From: Methylobacterium mesophilicum SR1.6/6 | GTDB lineage: Bacteria > Pseudomonadota > Alphaproteobacteria > Rhizobiales > Beijerinckiaceae | NCBI RefSeq assembly: GCF_000364445.2 | Contig: NZ_CP043538.1 | Coordinates: forward strand, 660,501-724,500 | Reading direction: 5' to 3' | DNA length: 64,000 bases | Shown here: piece after piece, positions 24,870 to 33,626 of the stretch | Layout: every line of letters starts with the position of its first letter | Numbering within the stretch: the first letter of the stretch is position 1 | Made by a program: the position numbers and the translations under genes | Notes under the pieces: model-generated | Databases searched by the model: none | The model's input: the letters and a program-made list of their open reading frames with translations, nothing else | Told to the model about the DNA's origin: nothing

Positions 24870-25793
24870 TCAGGCCGCCTTGGCGCCGCGCCGCCCGCGG
24901 GCGAATTCCAGCAGCGCCGCGTCCTCGTCCTGCGGCAGCATGATCGCCGTCGTGGCGAACAGATCGCCCGGCGTGCCGTCCTTCTTCGGCAGTCCCTTGC
25001 CGCGCAGGCGGAAGGTACGACCGGAACTCGTCATGGCCGGCATCTTCATCTCGACCGCGCCGGTCAGGGTCGGTACGCGGATCGTGCCGCCGAGGACGGC
25101 GTCCTCAAGCGGCACCTCGACGGTCGTGCGCAGGTCGGCCCCGTCCACGGTGAAGCGCGGATGGGGGCGGATCCGGATCGTCAACAGCGCGTCGCCCGCT
25201 TCGCTCCGGGGGCCGCCGGGCTGCCCGAGGCCGCGGAGCCGGATGGTCTGGCCATCGACCACGCCGCGGGGGATGACCACGTCGACCTCCCGCCCGGTGG
25301 GCAGGTAGAGGCGCAGCTTCTCCTCGCTCGCCACCTGCTCCAGGGTGACCGACAGCTCGGCGGCGACGTCCTCGCCCTTGGGTGCCTGGCGCTGGCCGCC
25401 CGGGCCGGCGCCGCCCGCGCGGAAGGCCTCGCCGAAGATGTGCGAGAAGATGTCCTCGCCCATGCCACCCATGCCGCCCTGGCGGGCCCGGGCCATGTTC
25501 TCGAAGTCGTAGCCGCCGCCGCGTCCGCCGCCGAAGCCGCCGCCGAAGCCCTCGAAGCCGGTCGCGCGCGGCTTGCCCTCGGCGTCGATCTCGCCGCGGT
25601 CGAACTGCTTGCGCTTCTCGGCGTCGCCCAGGATCTCGTAGGCCGCGTTCGCCTCGGCGAAGCGGTCCTTGGCCTTCACGTCGTTCTTGTTGCGGTCGGG
25701 GTGGAAGTCCTTGGCGAGCTTGCGATAGGCCTTCTTGATCTCGGCCTCGCTCGCGCCCTTGGCCACGCCCAGCACGTCGTAGGGATTGCGCAT
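24870..25793 (-). CDS. DnaJ-class co-chaperone, CbpA-like
   Basis: A 307-residue Hsp40 that stimulates DnaK. The J domain occupies residues 1-70 with the HPD triplet in AKDFHPDRNKND. A Gly/Phe-rich linker follows (GFEGFGGGFGGGRGGGYDF), then two C-terminal substrate-binding domains (PRGVVDGQTIRLRGLGQPG; GKGLPKKDGTPGDLF). The CxxCxGxG zinc fingers of DnaJ are missing, so it is a type II/CbpA-like protein. The start is at 25793, where MRNPYDVLGVAKGAS begins the J domain; the upstream frame has no homology. Confidence 0.92.
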   Translation of the reverse strand: MRNPYDVLGVAKGASEAEIKKAYRKLAKDFHPDRNKNDVKAKDRFAEANAAYEILGDAEKRKQFDRGEIDAEGKPRATGFEGFGGGFGGGRGGGYDFENMARARQGGMGGMGEDIFSHIFGEAFRAGGAGPGGQRQAPKGEDVAAELSVTLEQVASEEKLRLYLPTGREVDVVIPRGVVDGQTIRLRGLGQPGGPRSEAGDALLTIRIRPHPRFTVDGADLRTTVEVPLEDAVLGGTIRVPTLTGAVEMKMPAMTSSGRTFRLRGKGLPKKDGTPGDLFATTAIMLPQDEDAALLEFARGRRGAKAA

Positions 25794-26010
25794 GGAACTC
25801 TTGGCTGTGCGGTGTGGGGTCTGAACCCCGATGTGGGGAGAATGTTGCATCCCTGCAACGGTCAGCGCTGCGAAAGTCTGCGGGTTCGCGCGTGACGTCA
25901 AGCGTCGGATCTCGTCCGACGCAAGCTCGGGCCTACCTTGGTGCGGCGGACGACGGGACGCGCACCCGGACGGGCCCGCGCCGGGGACGCCGCCACGATA
26001 CGGAGATCCG

Positions 26011-26394
26011 ATGCACTACACCTGCGATCATGTTCATCTGCGCAGCCGCGACGCCATGAAGGCCGCGGCCTTTTACGTCGACACGTTCGGGGCGCGGGAG
26101 GTGAAGCGCGTCGGCGAGGATCCGGTGCAGCGCGTGGTCCTCGATCTCGGTGGCCTGACCGTGTTCATCGAGCAGGCGCCGGACCAGGTCGCCCCCGCCA
26201 CGCCGACGCCCTGTCTCGGCATCGAGCATATCGGTCTGCGGGTTGCCGACATCGAGGCGGCGATGGCCGATCTCACCGCGCGGGGCGTTCCGGTCCGGAC
26301 CGGCATCACCGAGCGCGGTCCCGGCCTGCGCATCGCCTTCGTCGAGGGCCCGGACGGGGCGCTGATCGAGATCCTGGAACGCAAAGCCTCCTGA
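26011..26394 (+). CDS. VOC family (glyoxalase/dioxygenase fold) protein
   Basis: A 127-residue single VOC protein with the two beta-alpha-beta-beta-beta halves. Candidate metal ligands are His7 or His9 (DHVHLRS), Glu in TVFIEQ, His in GIEHIGLRV and Glu in ALIEILE, the usual four positions. It may be a methylglyoxal-related enzyme, but the family is functionally broad. GGAG lies 8 bases before the ATG at 26011. The ABC-transporter operon starts 16 bases after its stop, so it may be cotranscribed with it. Confidence 0.82.
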   Translation: MHYTCDHVHLRSRDAMKAAAFYVDTFGAREVKRVGEDPVQRVVLDLGGLTVFIEQAPDQVAPATPTPCLGIEHIGLRVADIEAAMADLTARGVPVRTGITERGPGLRIAFVEGPDGALIEILERKAS

Positions 26395-26410
26395 TGACCG
26401 AAACCGCGCG

Positions 26411-27472
26411 ATGATGGCGACGACGGTGCCTTCCGGACGCTGCCGGGGCGAACTGCTCGCCTTCACCCTCCTGCTGATGCTCACCCTCGCCAGCGGGGCC
26501 GTAAGCCGCCCGTTCACCGACGCCGCCGGCCGCACGGTCGAACTTCCCGACCGCATCGAGCGGGTGCTGGCCGCCGGGCCGCCGGCCTCGGTGCTGGTCT
26601 ACACCCTGGCTCCGGAGCGGATGGTCGGCTGGGTGAGCGCCCCCACGCCGGCAGCCCTGCCCTATCTGGAACCCCGGACCCGGTCGCTGCCCGCCTACGG
26701 GCGGCTCACCGGCCGCGGCGGCACCGCCAATGTCGAGGCCGTGCTGGCCGCCAGGCCCGACCTGATCGTCGATGCGGGGAGTCTCGGCCCGACCTACGCC
26801 TCCCTCGCCGACCGCGTGCAGGCGCAGACCGGGATACCCTACATCCTGCTCGACGGCAGCTTCGCCCGGATACCCGAGACCTACCGGCAGCTCGGGGCGG
26901 CGCTGGGACTTCAGGCCGGGGCCGACGCGCTGGCCGCCGATGCGCAGGATCTGATCGGCACGGTGGCGAAGGCGGTCGCGTCCGTTCCTGAGGATCGGCG
27001 GCCTCGCATCTACTACGCCCGCGGGCCGCGCGGGCTGGAGACGGGCTTCGCCGGCTCCATCAACACCGAGCTGCTGGAGGTGGCCGGCGGTCGCAACGTC
27101 GCCCAGGGCGGCGACGGGCGTCTCGGCAGCGTCTCCGCCGAGCAGGTCCTGGCCTGGAACCCCGAGGTCATCGTCACCCTCGATCCGGCCTTCGCGGCGG
27201 CCGTGCGCGGAGATCCGATCTGGCGGGACGTGGCGGCGGTCAAGGCAGGCCGCGTCTACGTGGCGCCGCAGCAGCCGTTCCCGTGGTTCGATGCGCCGCC
27301 GGGGGTCAACCGGCTGATCGGGCTGCGATGGCTGGCCGGCATCCTCCATCCGGACTTGTTCCCGGAACCGATGGATGCGGTGATGCGCGGCTTCTACCGC
27401 CGCTTCTACCACGTCGATCTCGACGCCGGGCAGGCCGCGGCGCTCCTCGGGCCCGCGGACGCGAAGCGGTGA
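26411..27472 (+). CDS. ABC transporter periplasmic substrate-binding protein (metal-chelate type)
   Basis: A class III (FepB/BtuF-like) binding protein of 353 residues with an N-terminal signal sequence (ELLAFTLLLMLTLASGAVS). The mature part opens with the typical FTDAAGRTVELPDRIERV, and the DLIVDAG and WNPEVIVTLD segments fit the family. The substrate could be an iron siderophore, cobalamin, heme or molybdate/tungstate. The PPGVNRLIGLRWLAGILHP segment recalls molybdate and iron members. Its stop overlaps the permease start in a GTGA. Confidence 0.85.
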   Translation: MMATTVPSGRCRGELLAFTLLLMLTLASGAVSRPFTDAAGRTVELPDRIERVLAAGPPASVLVYTLAPERMVGWVSAPTPAALPYLEPRTRSLPAYGRLTGRGGTANVEAVLAARPDLIVDAGSLGPTYASLADRVQAQTGIPYILLDGSFARIPETYRQLGAALGLQAGADALAADAQDLIGTVAKAVASVPEDRRPRIYYARGPRGLETGFAGSINTELLEVAGGRNVAQGGDGRLGSVSAEQVLAWNPEVIVTLDPAFAAAVRGDPIWRDVAAVKAGRVYVAPQQPFPWFDAPPGVNRLIGLRWLAGILHPDLFPEPMDAVMRGFYRRFYHVDLDAGQAAALLGPADAKR

Positions 27473-28521
27473 GCGGCCATCAGGCCGCCGCGGCGAGCGC
27501 GAGGCGGGCGCCGCGTGGCCTGCGGCTGTCGGCGACGCTCCTGTCCGGACTCGCCGTCCTGGCGCTCGCGCTGCTGTCGCTGGCCGTCGGCAAGTACCCG
27601 GTCGGCCTTGAGCATCTGGCGGACGTGCTCGGCCATCGCCTGCTCGGCCTGCCCGCCCGGGCGCCGGCCGCGGTCGAGACCGTGGTGATGCAGGTCCGAC
27701 TGCCCCGGGTCGTGGCGGCCCTGGTGGTGGGCGCGGCCCTGTCGGCGGCGGGGGCGACCTATCAGGGCCTGTTCCGCAACCCGCTGGTCTCCCCCGACAT
27801 CCTCGGCGTTTCGGCCGGCGCCGGGCTGGGGGCAGTGCTCGGGATCTATCTCGGCCTCCCGGTGGCGCCCATCCAGGGCATGGCGTTCCTGGGGGGCCTC
27901 GCGGCGGTTGCGGCCGTCTACGGCGTCGGTCTCGCGGTGCGGCGGCAGGATCCGGTGCTGACCCTGGTCCTGGCGGGGGTGGCCGTCGGCGCGGTGCTGG
28001 GCGCCGGCATCTCCCTCCTCAAGGTCCTGGCCGACCCCTACAACCAGCTGCCGGCGATCACCTTCTGGCTCCTGGGGAGCCTGTCCTCGGTGACGCTCGG
28101 CGATGTCGGCGCCGTCCTGCCGATGCTCCTCCTCGGCCTCGCGCCGCTGGTGCTGCTGCGCTGGCGCATGAACCTGATGAGCCTCGGGGACGAGGAGGCG
28201 CGGGCGCTCGGCGTCGAGACGCGGCGGCTGCGCCCGGTCCTCATCGCCGGGGCGACGCTGATCACCGCGGCATCCGTCTCGATGACCGGGGTGATCGGCT
28301 GGGTCGGACTGATCGTGCCGCACATCGCCCGCCTGCTCGTGGGACCGGATTACCGAAGGCTGCTGCCCGCCTCCGTCACGCTCGGCGCCGGCTACCTGCT
28401 GGTCGTCGATCTGATCGCCCGCGCCGCGGGGACGATCGAGGTGCCCCTCGGCATCCTCACGGCGCTTGTCGGTGCCCCGTTCTTCCTGTGGCTTCTGGCG
28501 GCCGGACGCAGGATCGCCTGA
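27469..28521 (+). CDS. FecCD-family ABC transporter permease
   Basis: A 350-residue inner-membrane permease with about ten hydrophobic helices. The conserved YQGLFRNPLVSPDILGVSAGAGLGA and GVIGWVGLIVPHIARLLVG regions are diagnostic for the FecCD/BtuC family. The start is GTG at 27469, overlapping the stop of the binding-protein gene; the longer upstream frame is inside that gene. It would work as a homodimer with the downstream ATPase. Only one permease gene is present, as in Btu- and Mol-type systems. Confidence 0.92.
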   Translation: MSGHQAAAASARRAPRGLRLSATLLSGLAVLALALLSLAVGKYPVGLEHLADVLGHRLLGLPARAPAAVETVVMQVRLPRVVAALVVGAALSAAGATYQGLFRNPLVSPDILGVSAGAGLGAVLGIYLGLPVAPIQGMAFLGGLAAVAAVYGVGLAVRRQDPVLTLVLAGVAVGAVLGAGISLLKVLADPYNQLPAITFWLLGSLSSVTLGDVGAVLPMLLLGLAPLVLLRWRMNLMSLGDEEARALGVETRRLRPVLIAGATLITAASVSMTGVIGWVGLIVPHIARLLVGPDYRRLLPASVTLGAGYLLVVDLIARAAGTIEVPLGILTALVGAPFFLWLLAAGRRIA

Positions 28522-29294
28522 TGCTCCTCCAGGTCCAGGATCTCGCCTTCGGCTACGGCGCGCGGGCCGTCGGCACGGACGTATCGTTCGATCTCGATGC
28601 GGGCGAGGTGCTGTGCCTCCTCGGGCCGAACGGCGGCGGCAAGACGACGTTGTTCAAGACGCTGCTTGGCCTGCTGCCGGCCCGGGGCGGCCGGATCCGG
28701 CTGGACGGCACCGACCTGTCCCGGCTGTCGCGGCGTGCGGTCGCCCGGACCGCCGCCGCGGTGCCGCAGGCGCATGCGGCCTACTTCCCCTTCACGGTGC
28801 GCGAAGTCGTGGTGATGGGGCGCGCCAGCCGGATCGGGCCGTTCTCGGCGCCGGGACCGGCCGACGAGGCTGCCGCCGAGGCCGCGCTCGTCACCTTGGG
28901 CATCCGCCACTTGGCCGAAAAGATCTACACCGAGATCAGCGGCGGTGAGCGGCAGCTCGCCCTGATCGCCCGGGCGCTGAGCGGCGCGCCGCGGCTCCTG
29001 ATCATGGACGAGCCGACCGCGAGCCTCGACTTCGGCAATCAGGCGCGCGTCCTGGGGCAGGTGCGCCGCCTCGCGCGGGCCGGAATCGCCGTGATGTTCT
29101 CGACCCATGATCCCGGCCACGCCCTCGCCTGCGCGGACCGTGTCCTCGCCCTTCACGGTGGCGGGCTCGTCGCCTGCGGGCCGCCGGCCGCGACGGTCAC
29201 CCCGGCGCTGCTGCGCCTGATCTACGGCATCGACGTGGTGGTGGCCCCGCTACCCGGGATCCCCGCGCCGGTTTGCGCCCCCGTCATCGCCTGA
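28521..29294 (+). CDS. ABC transporter ATP-binding protein
   Basis: The 257-residue ATPase of the metal-chelate importer. Walker A GPNGGGKTT lies at about residues 35-43, the Q-loop is AAAVPQAHA, the signature ISGGERQLALIARAL is intact, Walker B is LLIMDEPTASLD and the switch His is in FSTHDPGHAL. The start overlaps the permease stop (TGATG), so all three transporter genes are translationally coupled. No outer-membrane receptor gene is nearby. Confidence 0.93.
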   Translation: MLLQVQDLAFGYGARAVGTDVSFDLDAGEVLCLLGPNGGGKTTLFKTLLGLLPARGGRIRLDGTDLSRLSRRAVARTAAAVPQAHAAYFPFTVREVVVMGRASRIGPFSAPGPADEAAAEAALVTLGIRHLAEKIYTEISGGERQLALIARALSGAPRLLIMDEPTASLDFGNQARVLGQVRRLARAGIAVMFSTHDPGHALACADRVLALHGGGLVACGPPAATVTPALLRLIYGIDVVVAPLPGIPAPVCAPVIA

Positions 29295-29306
29295 GCGTGG
29301 CGCCCG

Positions 29307-30068
29307 CTAGCCGGCGGCGGCCGGGGCGATCCGGGCGCGATCCTGCGGCCGGTACACCGTGTCGAGAACCGTCTCGCAGTGGAGCCGGACGCGGGCGTGG
29401 CACTCGCAGGCTGCGGCCGCCACCGCCGGCCGGTCGACAACGGTGATGCGGCCGCGTCCGACCCGGATGAGACCCTGGTCCTGCAGTGTCCGCAGGATGC
29501 GCGTCAGGTAGGTGCGCTGGACGCCGAGCATCGCGGCCAGCACCTCGTGGGTGATTGGCAGGGTATCGTCCTGCAGCCGGTCCTGGAGCGTCAGCAGCCA
29601 GCGCAGGCAGCGCTGCTCGATCGGGTGCAGGGCGTTGCACGCGGCCGTCTGCAGGAGTTGGACCAGGAAACAATCGGCGTAGCGCGCGAACAGGTCGCGG
29701 AGCGTGGCGGATTGAGCGACCAGCTCTTGGAGGCGGCCGATGTCGAGCCGCAGCATCGGACCGCCGACCTGCACCATCGCGGTTGCGGAGGCCGGAACCC
29801 GTCCCTGGCTCACGATCCCGCCGACGGCGCCCTCGTGGCCGATGGTGGCCGTCTCGGCGGTTCGCCCATCCCGCGTGATGATGACCAGCGCGATGATGGC
29901 GTGATCGCAGGGAAAGGTGACGTGCGTCACCTCATGTCCCGTCTCGAACACGGTCGCCGCCTTGGCGTAGGACACCGCTTCGAGATGGGGAGCCATCAGC
30001 GCCCGGTCGGCGCTTGTGAGCGAGTCGAGGAGCAGGTTGCCCGTGGGGGCGGCACTGTCGATGAGCAT
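29307..30068 (-). CDS. Crp/Fnr family transcriptional regulator
   Basis: A 253-residue regulator with an N-terminal cyclic-nucleotide-binding fold (residues 15-130, with FPCDHAIIALVIITRDGRTAE and GHEGAVGG) and a C-terminal winged helix (LAAMLGVQRTYLTRILRTLQ). The four cysteines of Fnr are not arranged for an iron-sulfur cluster, and the cAMP-phosphate pocket residues are not obvious, so the signal is unknown. Such proteins are numerous in Methylobacterium. It converges on the ABC-transporter operon; no site for it was found. Confidence 0.87.
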   Translation of the reverse strand: MLIDSAAPTGNLLLDSLTSADRALMAPHLEAVSYAKAATVFETGHEVTHVTFPCDHAIIALVIITRDGRTAETATIGHEGAVGGIVSQGRVPASATAMVQVGGPMLRLDIGRLQELVAQSATLRDLFARYADCFLVQLLQTAACNALHPIEQRCLRWLLTLQDRLQDDTLPITHEVLAAMLGVQRTYLTRILRTLQDQGLIRVGRGRITVVDRPAVAAAACECHARVRLHCETVLDTVYRPQDRARIAPAAAG

Positions 30069-30203
30069 CGGCGGCGACGGGGTCCCGGAGAGAGGCTCCG
30101 GACAGGATCCTCACCGGCTCACCGCGTCGGCGTCCGGACCCCTCATGACTACCAAGCGCGCCGCGCCGCCGAACTAACCTGGGTTTATTTCCATAAGCCG
30201 AGT

Positions 30204-31088
30204 CTACTTGTCCGTGCATAGGCCCTGTTCGGAGAGGCGCTTGTGCTCCCGGGGATCGCAGTCGGTCGACAGGAACGACGCCCAGTCGGACGGAGTGCCG
30301 TAGAAGGCGTTACGGTCGACATCGCCCTGCACGCCGGGGACCCGGCCTGTCGAGGTGAACTGCCACAGCATCCACTTACGGTTGACGAACCGCTGTTCAG
30401 GCTCGGCCGCGGTCGAGCGCAGCCAGTGCGGGTAATCGGGCAGCTCGCCTTCGAGCACGTCCTTGTGGAAGGTGATGTCGGTGTAGATGATCGGGCGCTT
30501 GCCGGTGTAGCGCTCCATCTCCTCCAGCATCTCGGTGACCATCGCCAGGGCCTGGGCCTTGGGCAGCTTCTTCGGACAAGTCTGCGAATGGCCGTTCCAC
30601 TCGACGTCGAGCACCGGCGGGAGCGCGGCGGGATCGTTCGGCACGTTGCGCTTGAACCACTCCATCTGTTCCCGGGCGGAGCGGCACCAGAACACGAAGT
30701 GATAGGCCCCCCGCGGCACGCCGGCCCGGGCCGCGCCGTCCCAGTTGGTCCGGAAGCGCTCGTCGACGTGGTCGCCGCCCTCGGTCGCCTTGATGAACGC
30801 GAACTGGGTACCGGCCGCCCGGACCGAAGCCCAGTCGACGTTGCCCTGCCATTTCGAGATATCGATGCCCTGGATCGGATGGAGCTTGGCCTTGGCCACG
30901 CCCGGATGGGGCTTGGTATCCCCTTTCGTGGGGTAGAAATCGTTGTTCGACGCGCAGGCGGCGAGGCCGGCAAGGATCGCGGCAGCGGCGAACCGCCCGG
31001 CGAGCCGGCGGACCGCCCTGAGGCGGCCGTTCGGCGCCCGGGTGAAGTCCTGGGACAGAGACCGCGAAAGCTTCGAAACTCGCGTCAT
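30204..31088 (-). CDS. Glycoside hydrolase family 25 lysozyme, putative lipoprotein
   Basis: A 294-residue muramidase-like protein. A basic N-terminus and the hydrophobic stretch AAAAILAGLAAC end in a lipobox with Cys45, predicting lipid anchoring. The GH25 barrel begins with GIDISKWQGNVDW (Asp76), and PPVLDVEWNGHS holds the catalytic pair Asp161/Glu163. It probably trims or remodels peptidoglycan from the periplasm. The ATG at 31088 lacks a strong ribosome binding site. Confidence 0.88.
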   Translation of the reverse strand: MTRVSKLSRSLSQDFTRAPNGRLRAVRRLAGRFAAAAILAGLAACASNNDFYPTKGDTKPHPGVAKAKLHPIQGIDISKWQGNVDWASVRAAGTQFAFIKATEGGDHVDERFRTNWDGAARAGVPRGAYHFVFWCRSAREQMEWFKRNVPNDPAALPPVLDVEWNGHSQTCPKKLPKAQALAMVTEMLEEMERYTGKRPIIYTDITFHKDVLEGELPDYPHWLRSTAAEPEQRFVNRKWMLWQFTSTGRVPGVQGDVDRNAFYGTPSDWASFLSTDCDPREHKRLSEQGLCTDK

Positions 31089-31290
31089 CAGTGCTCAGCC
31101 CGCCACCGAAAGAGCGCCACAGACAGGCGTATTCGATGGCCCCGGCGCGGTTAACGGAGCTTTGCGATCATTGCGGCGGAATTCCGAGATGCGTTGCAAC
31201 GCCGCGACATAGACCGGGGATCCCCCGCTGTTTCACAGGCAGACATCCGGCTAAGTGTCGGTTCGAAAACGCGAGTCCGGTCACGCCCCC

Positions 31291-31734
31291 GTGAGCAAGA
31301 CAATCTTTACCATAGGCTACGAAGGGCTCGATACGGAGCGCCTCGGCGGCGTCCTGAAGTCCGCCGGCGTGGCGGTCCTGGCCGATGTCCGGGCCGTGGC
31401 GAATTCGCGCAAGCGCGGCTTCTCGAAGGGCGCGCTCGGGACCTCCCTGACGGAGGCGGGTCTCGGCTACGCACACCTGCGCAGCCTCGGGACGCCCAAA
31501 TCGGGGCGGCAGGCGGCGCGGGCCGGCGACGCGGCACTGATGCGGCGAATCTACTGCGAAGAGGTGCTCGACACCGCCGCCGGGCAGGCGGCCCTCGACG
31601 GGTTGGCCGCCATGGCCGAGGCCGCGCCCATCTGCCTGCTCTGCTTCGAGCGGGATCCGGCGCTGTGCCACAGACGCGTCCTGGCCGAGCGCCTCGCCGG
31701 ACGGGGCTTCGCCGTCACCGATCTTTTCGGGTGA
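31291..31734 (+). CDS. DUF488 family protein
   Basis: A 147-residue protein with the DUF488 motifs IFTIGYEG near the start, ADVRAVANSRKRGFSK, and LLCFERDPALCHR near the end. The Arg/Cys/His cluster looks like an active site, but no reaction is known for the family. The start is a GTG at 31291; another GTG at 31255 is in frame, but the family begins at SKTIFTIGYEG. It converges on the small gene that follows. Confidence 0.85.
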   Translation: MSKTIFTIGYEGLDTERLGGVLKSAGVAVLADVRAVANSRKRGFSKGALGTSLTEAGLGYAHLRSLGTPKSGRQAARAGDAALMRRIYCEEVLDTAAGQAALDGLAAMAEAAPICLLCFERDPALCHRRVLAERLAGRGFAVTDLFG

Positions 31735-31746
31735 GCCGCGCGGCGG

Positions 31747-32118
31747 TCAGTGACCCGGCCGCGGCTGGAGCCGGACTCCGAAGGCCCCGGCGAGCCGCCG
31801 CACCGGGCCCAGCGCGGCGCCGAGGCGCGTCGGCGCGATCTTGCGGGGGACCCGCGGCCGGCGGTCCGCATCGGCGACCGGCTCGACGGGCATGTAAAGC
31901 GCCTCGAAGAAGGAGAGTTCGAGGAGCGGCGCGCCCGCCTCGTCGGTGATCACCATCGTCGCGCCGAGCAGCCGCGGGTCGCCGCCGTGCTGGCGCATCA
32001 GGCCCTGGACGATGATGCGCGCCGCGGCGTGGGCGGCGTCGGCATCCGCGACCCACTGCGCTGCCGACGCGGGTAGGGAGACGCCGTCGAGGCGGATGGT
32101 GAAATGCGCGTGAACCAT
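31747..32118 (-). CDS. Small hypothetical protein, DUF6894-like
   Basis: A 123-residue protein. The first 75 residues (HFTIRLDGVSLPAS through MVITDEAGAPLLELSFFEAL) resemble the short DUF6894 domain frequent in rhizobia and Methylobacterium. The rest is basic and Pro-rich. GAGGAG lies just upstream of the ATG at 32118. No function is known. It is followed on the complementary side by DUF488 in convergent orientation. Confidence 0.6.
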   Translation of the reverse strand: MVHAHFTIRLDGVSLPASAAQWVADADAAHAAARIIVQGLMRQHGGDPRLLGATMVITDEAGAPLLELSFFEALYMPVEPVADADRRPRVPRKIAPTRLGAALGPVRRLAGAFGVRLQPRPGH

Positions 32119-32149
32119 GGGGGCTCCTCGGGAGGGCCGTGTCCGAGCG

Positions 32150-32377
32150 TCAGGCGGCCTGGGCGCCGTCGAGGGCGTCGGCCTTCTCGGGCGCCGATTT
32201 CGGATCGGCCGATTTCGGATCGAACGCGTCGGCCAGGAGGCCGAGGCGGCGCGCCATGTCCCGGACCTCGTTGAGGGCGATCGACTTCTGACCTTCCTTC
32301 ACCGCACGGGTGATGTCGCTGACCTGATGGGTGGCGATCCGCTTCAGTTCGTCGGCGAGCTGCTGGCTGGTCATCAT
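32150..32377 (-). CDS. Small hypothetical protein with internal DPKSA duplication
   Basis: A 75-residue soluble protein with two amphipathic helices (LADELKRIATHQVSDITRAV; MARRLGLLADAF) and an acidic tail. The tail carries DPKSADPKSA, encoded by a perfect 15-base tandem duplication. I do not recognise a family. It lies 31 bases upstream of the DUF6894-like gene on the same strand and may share its transcript. Confidence 0.6.
   Translation of the reverse strand: MMTSQQLADELKRIATHQVSDITRAVKEGQKSIALNEVRDMARRLGLLADAFDPKSADPKSAPEKADALDGAQAA
32193..32222. repeat. 15-bp perfect tandem duplication
   Basis: GCCGATTTCGGATCG occurs twice in a row inside the coding region of the 75-residue protein. It keeps the frame and duplicates five residues. 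Confidence 0.9.
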
Positions 32378-32757
32378 CGTGTCCGGGCCCGGATTTCGAT
32401 CGGAGCGCCGACCCTGGTGCGCGGGCGCTTACCAAGGCGTTTCGCAACGCGGCGAGACCTGTGGACAAGGTGGGGAAAGGGGCGCCTCTGGCTGTGGCCA
32501 GACGTCTCGAGGCGGCGCGCCGCCACGATGGACACGGGGTTCTCTCCGGATCGTCCCTGCGAGGTCGGCCCTGAAATCTGGAAACCGCAATGCCGCCCTG
32601 GCGATTGACCGCCAGCGTGCCGGTACGGAGCGAGACTCACAGACCGGTATCCCCTGTGGGACCGCGCTCGCGGCCTCATCGCCTCGAAGCCGGGATTGTC
32701 GCAGCGACTGGCCGATTCGTTGCGAGGGCGAATCGAACCGATCATCCGGGTAGGACC
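32378..32757. other. Divergent intergenic region, no feature recognised
   Basis: About 380 bases between the small leftward gene and the ClpP-like gene. The frame of the ClpP-like protein is open back to 32590, but this N-terminal extension is basic and low in similarity to anything I know. No promoter, repeat or RNA was recognised. Confidence 0.5.
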
Positions 32758-33327
32758 ATGGACACGACGCCCCTCAGCCCGACCGCGTTCCGATCCCCCG
32801 CGGTGCTGCTCTCCGGCCCGGTCGACTACGACATGTACCGGAACTTCCGCCGCCAGCTCGACGAAGCCGGCGACCGGGAGATCGTCGTGGTGGAGCTGAC
32901 GACCCTCGGCGGGGATCCGGAGGTCGCCCGGATGATGGGCGAGGACATCCGTTTCAACAGCGCCATGGACCCGCAGCGGCGCTTCGTCTTCCTCGGCAAG
33001 GCCGCGATCTACTCGGCCGGCACCACCGTCATGAGCTTCTTCGCCCGGCCGAACCGCTACCTGACCTGCGGCACCCGGCTGATGATCCACGAGCGCAAGA
33101 TGAACAAGCAGCTGCAGGTTCAGGGGCCGCTGACCACCTGCGTCGCCTCCGTGCAGGCCACGCTCAACGAGATCCTGTGCTCCATCGCGATCCAGAACGA
33201 AGGCTTCTCCAACCTCATCGCGGGCTCGGACGTGACCCTGGACGAGGTGCTCGAGAAGGCGCCCGCCAATTGGTACCTCGAGGCCGAGGAGGCTAAGCGG
33301 CGCGGCCTGATCGAGGCGGTGATCTGA
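32758..33327 (+). CDS. ClpP-like serine protease (S14 family)
   Basis: A 189-residue relative of the ClpP proteolytic subunit. A ClpP-type triad can be placed: Ser86 in IYSAGTTVMSF, His111 in RLMIHERKM (25 residues later, the same spacing as in ClpP), and Asp158 or Asp162. The oxyanion loop contains Gly51-Gly52. The rest diverges from housekeeping ClpP, and no Clp ATPase gene is adjacent, so it may act alone or with a shared ATPase. The start at 32758 is preceded by TAGGACC; an extended frame reaches 32590. Confidence 0.8.
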   Translation: MDTTPLSPTAFRSPAVLLSGPVDYDMYRNFRRQLDEAGDREIVVVELTTLGGDPEVARMMGEDIRFNSAMDPQRRFVFLGKAAIYSAGTTVMSFFARPNRYLTCGTRLMIHERKMNKQLQVQGPLTTCVASVQATLNEILCSIAIQNEGFSNLIAGSDVTLDEVLEKAPANWYLEAEEAKRRGLIEAVI

Positions 33328-33626
33328 CCCCACGCGACGCGCCGGGAAGTGACCGAGGCCGCACGATAGGTGAAGAGCGCTATCCCAATCCAGGGCCTGC
33401 GCGGCGTTTCCCGGACAGCCGAGCCACGGGCCCTGCGGTCCGAACTGGCGCGTGCGGGCATCGCGCGCGCGGCACGGCGCGATTCGCGCTGGCAGCTGAC
33501 GGCCCCGAGCACCGACATCACAAGCCGCGCGGCAGCGCTGCTTCGTGCGTCCGGGACGGAGGGCGGTGCCGACCGCGTCTGTCCTGTGGCGGCGGGTCCG
33601 TCCGAAGCTCCGGCTATGCGGGCGCC
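33328..33626. other. Convergent intergenic region, nothing recognised
   Basis: About 300 GC-rich bases between the ends of the ClpP-like and NfeD genes. No hairpin with T-tract, repeat copy or plausible gene was seen. Confidence 0.5.

Noticed and set aside
32590..32757. N-terminal extension of the ClpP-like protein
   Set aside because: Basic, low-information sequence before the well-placed ATG at 32758; ClpP similarity begins after that ATG.
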